From positions 1 through 8,850 of the forward strand of contig CAMJWQ010000121.1 in NCBI GenBank assembly GCA_946409475.1: a stretch of DNA of 8,850 nucleotides, given 5' to 3'. Shown here piece after piece: positions 5,496 to 8,850 of the stretch. The position numbers and the translations under genes are program-made. The DNA comes from an uncultured Lachnospiraceae bacterium (GTDB lineage Bacteria > Bacillota > Clostridia > Lachnospirales > Lachnospiraceae). The first letter of the stretch is position 1, and the number at the start of each line of letters is the position of its first letter. The notes below the pieces were generated by a model. The model was given only the letters and a program-made list of their open reading frames with translations, did not search any database and was not told the origin of the DNA.

Positions 5496-5535
5496 GAATA
5501 TTTTTTAGCATTATCACATATTTATTGGTTATTAT

Positions 5536-5564
5536 TTGCTATTCTTTGTTTAATATGATATACT
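5536..5564 (+). promoter_or_regulatory. Promoter of the dtxR-like gene
   Basis: TTGCTA (5536-5541), 17-bp spacer, TATACT (5559-5564). Transcription would start near 5571, giving a leader of about 48 nt before the ATG. No full TTAG-N6-CTAA site overlaps it, so autoregulation through that operator is not evident. Confidence 0.6.
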
Positions 5565-5618
5565 GACGAAAATAGTTTCAAGGGACTAACCAAGTAAATA
5601 ATTGAAAGAGGGAATTTT

Positions 5619-5987
5619 ATGATAGTACATGAATCAGCTGAAAATTATCTGGAAACCATTTTAATCTTAAGCAAAAAACTCCCGGTGGTGCGGTCTATAG
5701 ATATAGCGGTGGAATTGGGTTTTAAAAAATCCAGTGTCAGTGTGGCGATGAAAAATTTAAGAGAAAACAGACATATTACCGTAACAGAATCGGGTTATAT
5801 TTATCTTACGGACTCGGGCAAAGAAATTGCCGATATGATTTATGAGAGACATAACTTACTCACTGCATGGCTTGAAGAATTAGGGGTGGACCCTAAAATT
5901 GCAGCGGAGGATGCCTGCCGTATTGAGCATGTCATTAGTAAAGAAAGCTTTGATGCCATAAAAAAGCATGTGAAAATTTCAGATTAG
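5619..5987 (+). CDS. Short DtxR-family metal-dependent repressor
   Basis: This 122-residue protein has the two-domain core of DtxR/MntR regulators and no C-terminal SH3-like domain, so it is MntR-sized or slightly shorter. The winged helix covers about residues 5-65 (ESAENYLETIL at 5-15, recognition region FKKSSVSVAMKNL). The dimerisation and metal domain follows. Compared with family metal sites: Asn9 stands where MntR has Asp8 and DtxR Met10, Glu12 matches MntR Glu11, His78 matches MntR His77, and Cys100-x-x-Glu103-His104 (ACRIEH) matches DtxR Cys102, Glu105 and His106. The Cys favours iron-type sensing over manganese. The start at 5619 has GAGGG about 7 nt ahead. It is divergent from the feo operon, whose promoter carries a matching operator, so it is the likely iron-dependent repressor of feo and of the DUF3793-flavodoxin operon. 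Confidence 0.9.
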   Translation: MIVHESAENYLETILILSKKLPVVRSIDIAVELGFKKSSVSVAMKNLRENRHITVTESGYIYLTDSGKEIADMIYERHNLLTAWLEELGVDPKIAAEDACRIEHVISKESFDAIKKHVKISD

Positions 5988-5998
5988 GAGATTTAATA

Positions 5999-6049
5999 AT
6001 GCAGGTATTTGTTTTCCCCCATGACATATGTTTCATATGGAAAGGATAA
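5999..6049 (+). other. Possible 16-codon ORF after the dtxR-like gene
   Basis: ATG at 5999-6001, AGGAG 8 nt upstream (5986-5990) and a stop at 6047-6049 encode MQVFVFPHDICFIWKG. The ribosome binding site is good, but the peptide has no recognisable family and its end lies in the palindrome at 6035-6084. It may be a decayed gene start or a chance ORF. Confidence 0.25.
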
Positions 6050-6084
6050 GAGCTGCCGTACGGCAGCTCTTATCCTTTCCATAT
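6035..6084. terminator. 50-bp perfect palindrome between convergent genes
   Basis: Two 25-bp arms meet at GTAC with no spacer at all: ATATGGAAAGGATAAGAGCT then GCCGT, and its exact complement. It lies between the convergent dtxR-like and lysR genes, ending 4 bp before the lysR stop, so a bidirectional terminator is the simplest reading. The RNA would need to open a few central bases as a loop. Flanking T-tracts are weak in both directions (CTCTCTATTTC on the right; AAACATATGTC on the minus side). The perfection of the arms is unusual. Confidence 0.7.
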
Positions 6085-6088
6085 CTCT

Positions 6089-6970
6089 CTATTTCATCAA
6101 TTCTCTATAAACGCTTATATATTCATTTTTAAAAATACTGTTTTTTCTCCATACGAAATTAAATTCGTGGGTCACATGAAAACCGTTAATGCTAATCTGT
6201 TTCAGGGTTCCTGCCCTCAATTCCCTATCTACGGCAGTCTTATATAGAAAACTAATACCACAGTTGTTTTCCAGTAACTGCTTTATCGTATGGATATTAT
6301 TGATAACCGAAATATTGGAAAAGTCATTCAGAGAATATCCATGCTCATAAAGGTAATTTACCAAGACCTCCTTCGTACCCGATCCCTTCTCTCTTACCAG
6401 TATTCTATGAGCAAATAAGTCTGCGAACCTGTGGATTTCATCTAATGGATAAGCTCCGCCGCAGACACCCACATATTCTTCATCGGATACAAGCCTGTAA
6501 TCGTATTCACTTTTAGGAAAATAACCCTCAATTACCGCAAAATCAATAGTCCCCTCGTTAAGCAGGGATAAAAGCTCACAGGTATTGGCAATGGTTAATT
6601 CCACCTGAATTTGGGGATTCTCATTCATAAACCCGGACAGTTTTTGAGGTATTGCAAACTCACCAACCGTTAAAGTGGCGCCAAACTTGAGATGCTTTTT
6701 TTCCGAAGTCATTTCCCTAAAGCTGTTCTTTAAATGCTGATTGTCATGCTTAGCAGAAATCATGGCACTTCTCAATTTTTCACCAAAGGGCGTGAGCAAT
6801 AATGTCTTATTGGCATATGTAAATAATTTGGTTTGATAGTACTTTTCTATATAACGAATGTGCTGAGAAACTCCCGGCTGTGTTAAATTCAATTTCTCTG
6901 CTGCTTTCGTATAGCTTCTATATTTACATACACACAGGAAAGTCTCCACTCTAAAATCCAGCAATATCAT
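6089..6970 (-). CDS. LysR-family regulator divergent from the YeiH-like gene
   Basis: A 293-residue LysR-type regulator. The N-terminal winged helix is FLCVCKYRSYTKAAEKL followed by LTQPGVSQHIRYIEK (HTH about 20-39), the best conserved part of the family. A linker helix follows, then a periplasmic-binding-protein-like effector domain from about residue 93 (KHLKFGATLTVGEFAIPQKL) to the C-terminus, including the DFAVIEG strand and the VREKGSGTKEVL segment. The setting, divergent from a YeiH/UPF0324 gene with 249 bp between, matches the YeiE/YeiH and CysL-type arrangement, so its effector is plausibly a sulfur oxyanion such as sulfite; that is inferred. Start: ATG 6968-6970 is only 3 nt from GGGAG (6974-6978), whereas TTG at 6962-6964 is 9 nt away and gives MLDFRVETF, a very typical LysR beginning. 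Confidence 0.93.
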   Translation of the reverse strand: MILLDFRVETFLCVCKYRSYTKAAEKLNLTQPGVSQHIRYIEKYYQTKLFTYANKTLLLTPFGEKLRSAMISAKHDNQHLKNSFREMTSEKKHLKFGATLTVGEFAIPQKLSGFMNENPQIQVELTIANTCELLSLLNEGTIDFAVIEGYFPKSEYDYRLVSDEEYVGVCGGAYPLDEIHRFADLFAHRILVREKGSGTKEVLVNYLYEHGYSLNDFSNISVINNIHTIKQLLENNCGISFLYKTAVDRELRAGTLKQISINGFHVTHEFNFVWRKNSIFKNEYISVYRELMK

Positions 6971-7031
6971 ACACTCCCAATTAATAATCCGGCTTATACC
7001 GCAGTCTTAAAATTACTGCCATGCTCACTGA

Positions 7032-7085
7032 TCGTGTTATAACCGGGGACGGCCCCACGATACCTTTGCACTTAATATAACACGA
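7032..7085. repeat. Inverted repeat with a GC-rich centre in the lysR-yeiH intergenic region
   Basis: TCGTGTTATA (7032-7041) and its exact complement TATAACACGA (7076-7085) enclose 34 bp. The enclosed DNA holds CCGGGGACGGCCCC (7043-7056), itself able to fold, in otherwise AT-rich DNA. It may be a spaced LysR binding site or a structured RNA leader. Confidence 0.5.
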
Positions 7086-7106
7086 ATTTATGGAAATATA
7101 AATATA

Positions 7107-7123
7107 AATAATTTTTCATTATT
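7107..7123. promoter_or_regulatory. Possible LysR box before the YeiH-like gene
   Basis: AATAAT-TTTTC-ATTATT, an interrupted dyad with 6-bp arms, contains the T-N11-A pattern of LysR-type sites and lies in the divergent region. It is followed by TATAAAAT (7123-7130), a possible -10 box for yeiH with no good -35, as expected for an activated promoter. AT-rich context makes it uncertain. Confidence 0.35.
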
Positions 7124-7160
7124 ATAAAATAGTGTTACGGTAGGGAGGCAAAGAGATTTT

Positions 7161-7202
7161 ATGACAGATAAGGCCATCTGCTTTAACAAAAATTTTTTCT
7201 AA
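7161..7202 (+). other. Possible 13-residue leader peptide before the YeiH-like gene
   Basis: ATG at 7161 to TAA at 7200-7202 encodes MTDKAICFNKNFF. GGGAGG lies 12 nt upstream and AAGAG is nearer. It ends 17 bp before the start of the membrane protein gene. It could be a translated leader, but one cysteine is thin evidence for sulfur-linked attenuation. Confidence 0.25.
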
Positions 7203-7219
7203 TAAGAGGTGTATTTTTC

Positions 7220-8293
7220 ATGATTCAAAAAATAAATGATTTTATAAAAAGAAAAGGTAAGGGCGTTGTTTTCTGCGTTGCCATAGCTGTCCCTGCCTGG
7301 ATTTTGGTGAAGCTTTTTTCTCCTTTAGAGGTTATTGGCTCACCAGTCATTGCTATCCTGTCAGGAATGCTGATTACTATATTCATAAAAGATAAGTCCT
7401 CCTTAAAAGAAGGGATATCCTTTACCTCTAAAAAAATCCTGCAATACGCCGTTATTCTTCTGGGTTTCGGGCTTAACATTGCCACCGTCGGTAAAGTGGG
7501 GAGCATCTCATTGCCGATCATCATTTCAACCATATCCACAGCTTTGCTGACGGCATTTATTATACATAAAGCATTGCATATTCCCTCCAAAACGGCAGCC
7601 CTGATAGGTGTAGGCTCCTCTATATGCGGAGGGTCAGCCATTGCCGCAGCGGCACCTGTTATCAAGGCCGATGATGAGGAAATAGCACAGGCTGTTTCCG
7701 TTATTTTCTTTTTTAACGTATTAGCGGCACTGATTTTTCCATCTTTGGGAAGCTTTCTCGGCTTAACCAATGAAGGCTTCGGATTGTTTGCAGGTACTGC
7801 CATTAACGATACCTCGTCTGTAACTGCGGCCGCTTCTACCTGGGATACTCTGCATCAGACAGGGGGAACCGTTCTTGAATATGCGACTATTGTAAAGCTT
7901 ACCAGAACACTGGCCATAATACCTATTACCTTGCTTTTGGCATTACTGCGCCTTAAAAAAGATAATACGGCTGCCGAAGGAAAAGGCTCTGCCGTAAACC
8001 TAATATCCATTTTTCCCATGTTCATCCTGTATTTTATCTTAACCTCAATAATTACAACCGCAGCTGTTACCCTATGTCACGGAGAAGCATTATCTGCAGC
8101 AAACCACTTATTTTCCTTTTTCAAACAGCTCAGCAAATTCTTCATTGTTATGGCAATGGGCGCCATAGGCTTTAATACCGATATTGTCAAGCTTATTAAA
8201 GGCGGTAAAAAGCCCTTAATAATGGGATTTTTCTGTTGGATAGCTATTGCCGGTGTCAGTCTGCTGCTGCAGCATCTTCTTAAAATTTGGTAG
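7220..8293 (+). CDS. YeiH/UPF0324 family membrane protein, putative sulfur-oxyanion exporter
   Basis: A 357-residue polytopic inner-membrane protein of the UPF0324 (YeiH) family, with about ten hydrophobic segments. Family signatures are GVGSSICGGSAIAAAAPVI at about 130-148 and AGTAINDTSSVTAAAS at about 191-206; most relatives have His for the Asn in AINDTSS. A final AMGAIGFNTD motif occurs near 315. Length is normal for the family. The start at 7220 follows GAGGTG at 8 nt spacing. YeiH proteins are annotated as putative sulfate or sulfite exporters. The divergent LysR gene, as with YeiE in enterobacteria, supports control by the transported compound; the substrate is not proven by sequence. 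The gene ends one base before the stop of the convergent thioesterase gene, so its transcript must overlap that gene. Confidence 0.92.
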   Translation: MIQKINDFIKRKGKGVVFCVAIAVPAWILVKLFSPLEVIGSPVIAILSGMLITIFIKDKSSLKEGISFTSKKILQYAVILLGFGLNIATVGKVGSISLPIIISTISTALLTAFIIHKALHIPSKTAALIGVGSSICGGSAIAAAAPVIKADDEEIAQAVSVIFFFNVLAALIFPSLGSFLGLTNEGFGLFAGTAINDTSSVTAAASTWDTLHQTGGTVLEYATIVKLTRTLAIIPITLLLALLRLKKDNTAAEGKGSAVNLISIFPMFILYFILTSIITTAAVTLCHGEALSAANHLFSFFKQLSKFFIVMAMGAIGFNTDIVKLIKGGKKPLIMGFFCWIAIAGVSLLLQHLLKIW

Positions 8294-8294
8294 C

Positions 8295-8702
8295 TTATTG
8301 CTCTTTTAAATGAAAAAAAGAGAATGTTCCTTTTCCCAATAATTTTTTATTATCATCATATAAGCAGACATCATAAACAGATACATTTTTCCCATGCTTC
8401 ACTTCTTCTGCGACTGCTAAAATCTCTTTTGCCTCTATTGCGGGAGCCAGATAATGATAACCGGCATCCATGGTTGTTGCCGCTTCACCATGTGACAGGG
8501 CGGCATAGCCGCCTACGGTGTCTGCCAGAGTAAAAAGGCAGCCCCCATGTACCGAACCCAGCGGGTTGCAAAATTCCGGCCTGATTTTCATTTTACCTTC
8601 CGCATAACCTTTACGGATTTCCGTTATTTCAATTCCCAGGTAAGATATAAAGGTATTATCTCCATAATGCAGTTTTTTCAATTTTTCATAGTCTATGTCC
8701 AT
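8295..8702 (-). CDS. PaaI-type hotdog-fold thioesterase
   Basis: A 135-residue single hotdog domain, the usual size for PaaI/YdiI-type acyl-CoA thioesterases. These are soluble tetrameric enzymes that hydrolyse acyl-CoA or aryl-CoA thioesters. The active-site segment is NPLGSVHGGCLFTLADTVGG at 46-65, containing Asn46, Gly49, the HGG at 52-54 and Asp61 on the central helix. The paired strand TTMDAGYHYLAPA follows at 77-89, and the C-terminal strands end in KGTFSFFHLKEQ. The start at 8700-8702 has GAGGAG at 8708-8713 (5 nt). That site overlaps the stop codon of the upstream partial gene, so the two form an operon, perhaps coupled. The substrate cannot be told from sequence; the context gives no pathway. 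Confidence 0.92.
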   Translation of the reverse strand: MDIDYEKLKKLHYGDNTFISYLGIEITEIRKGYAEGKMKIRPEFCNPLGSVHGGCLFTLADTVGGYAALSHGEAATTMDAGYHYLAPAIEAKEILAVAEEVKHGKNVSVYDVCLYDDNKKLLGKGTFSFFHLKEQ

Positions 8703-8711
8703 GTCTGCTCC

Positions 8712-8850
8712 TCATTCGCACATTTTTATCAGTTCTTCTTCTGCAACAGTATAAGGGTAATTTTTTAGTTCTGCCGTATTAAAGCATCTACCTCTGCGGC
8801 GATTAAAAAAGTCACTTTTGCAGCTGTTCGATTTTCCACCTGGCACAAAA
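8712..8850 (-). CDS. C-terminus of an unidentified Cys-containing protein, cut by the right edge
   Basis: On the minus strand the frame entering at 8849 is open for 45 residues to TGA at 8712-8714. It reads FVPGGKSNSCKSDFFNRRRG, then RCFNTAELKNYPYTVAEEEL, then IKMCE. The composition (three cysteines, an Arg-rich turn, an amphipathic acidic end) looks like real coding sequence. The stop lies inside the thioesterase ribosome binding site, typical of an operon. I do not recognise the family. The cysteines could be metal or cluster ligands, but that is a guess without the rest of the protein. Confidence 0.65.
   Translation of the reverse strand, partial: FVPGGKSNSCKSDFFNRRRGRCFNTAELKNYPYTVAEEELIKMCE

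Noticed and set aside
5572..5589. Imperfect dyad ATAG...CTAA downstream of the dtxR-like promoter as an autoregulatory operator
   Set aside because: The half-sites are 10 rather than 6 bases apart and one is mismatched, unlike the four consistent sites.
7032..7085. Possible tRNA or known riboswitch in the GC-rich inverted repeat
   Set aside because: No anticodon arm, T-loop (GTTCRA) or recognisable riboswitch core could be found; kept only as an inverted repeat.
7225..7803. Minus-strand ORF of 192 codons opposite the YeiH-like gene
   Set aside because: Proline- and lysine-rich shadow translation; the plus frame encodes a complete UPF0324 membrane protein with a good start.

Overview
The window looks like a chromosomal segment from a low-to-moderate-GC Firmicute of class Clostridia, probably Lachnospiraceae-like. 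That inference rests on protein style (DUF3793, DUF2325, paired FeoA proteins, a Cys-rich FeoB-associated peptide), AGGAGG-type ribosome binding sites, AT-rich intergenic regions and frequent GTG/TTG starts. I see no insertion sequence, tRNA, rRNA or CRISPR array.

Layout. 1-168: a DUF2325 protein cut by the left edge (minus strand). 315-1370: a two-gene minus-strand operon, DUF3793 protein then a short-chain flavodoxin. 1373-1478: its control region, with two tandem copies of a TTAG-N6-CTAA palindrome. 1460-1772: a broken AraC-type regulator. 1803-1850: a terminator. 1900-5363: a minus-strand ferrous-iron operon in the order feoA, feoA, feoB, Cys-rich membrane peptide, Fur-like regulator. 5364-5618: a divergent control region. 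5619-5987: a short DtxR-family repressor (plus). 6035-6084: a 50-bp perfect palindrome. 6089-6970: a LysR regulator (minus), divergent from a YeiH/UPF0324 membrane protein at 7220-8293 (plus). 8295-8702: a PaaI-type hotdog thioesterase (minus), preceded in the same operon by the C-terminus of an unidentified Cys-containing protein that runs off the right edge.

How it fits together. The left two thirds reads as an iron-homeostasis island. A palindrome of the form gTTAG-N6-CTAAc overlaps the -10 box of the strong feoA promoter, recurs in front of feoB, and occurs twice, with centres exactly 20 bp apart, at the promoter of the DUF3793-flavodoxin operon. The DtxR-family repressor beside it, whose metal site carries the iron-type Cys-x-x-Glu-His, is the obvious candidate to bind these sites. 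A separate 7-1-7 palindrome close to the Bacillus Fur box lies between feoA and the dtxR-like gene and overlaps a possible plus-strand promoter. The operon's own last gene is a Fur-like protein, so two metal-regulator families may converge on one locus. The right third is a separate module: the LysR/YeiH divergent pair resembles the YeiE/YeiH arrangement linked to sulfur-oxyanion export.

The most useful new statement is the predicted co-regulation of the poorly characterised DUF3793-flavodoxin operon with ferrous-iron uptake. It rests on operators that can be read directly in the sequence.
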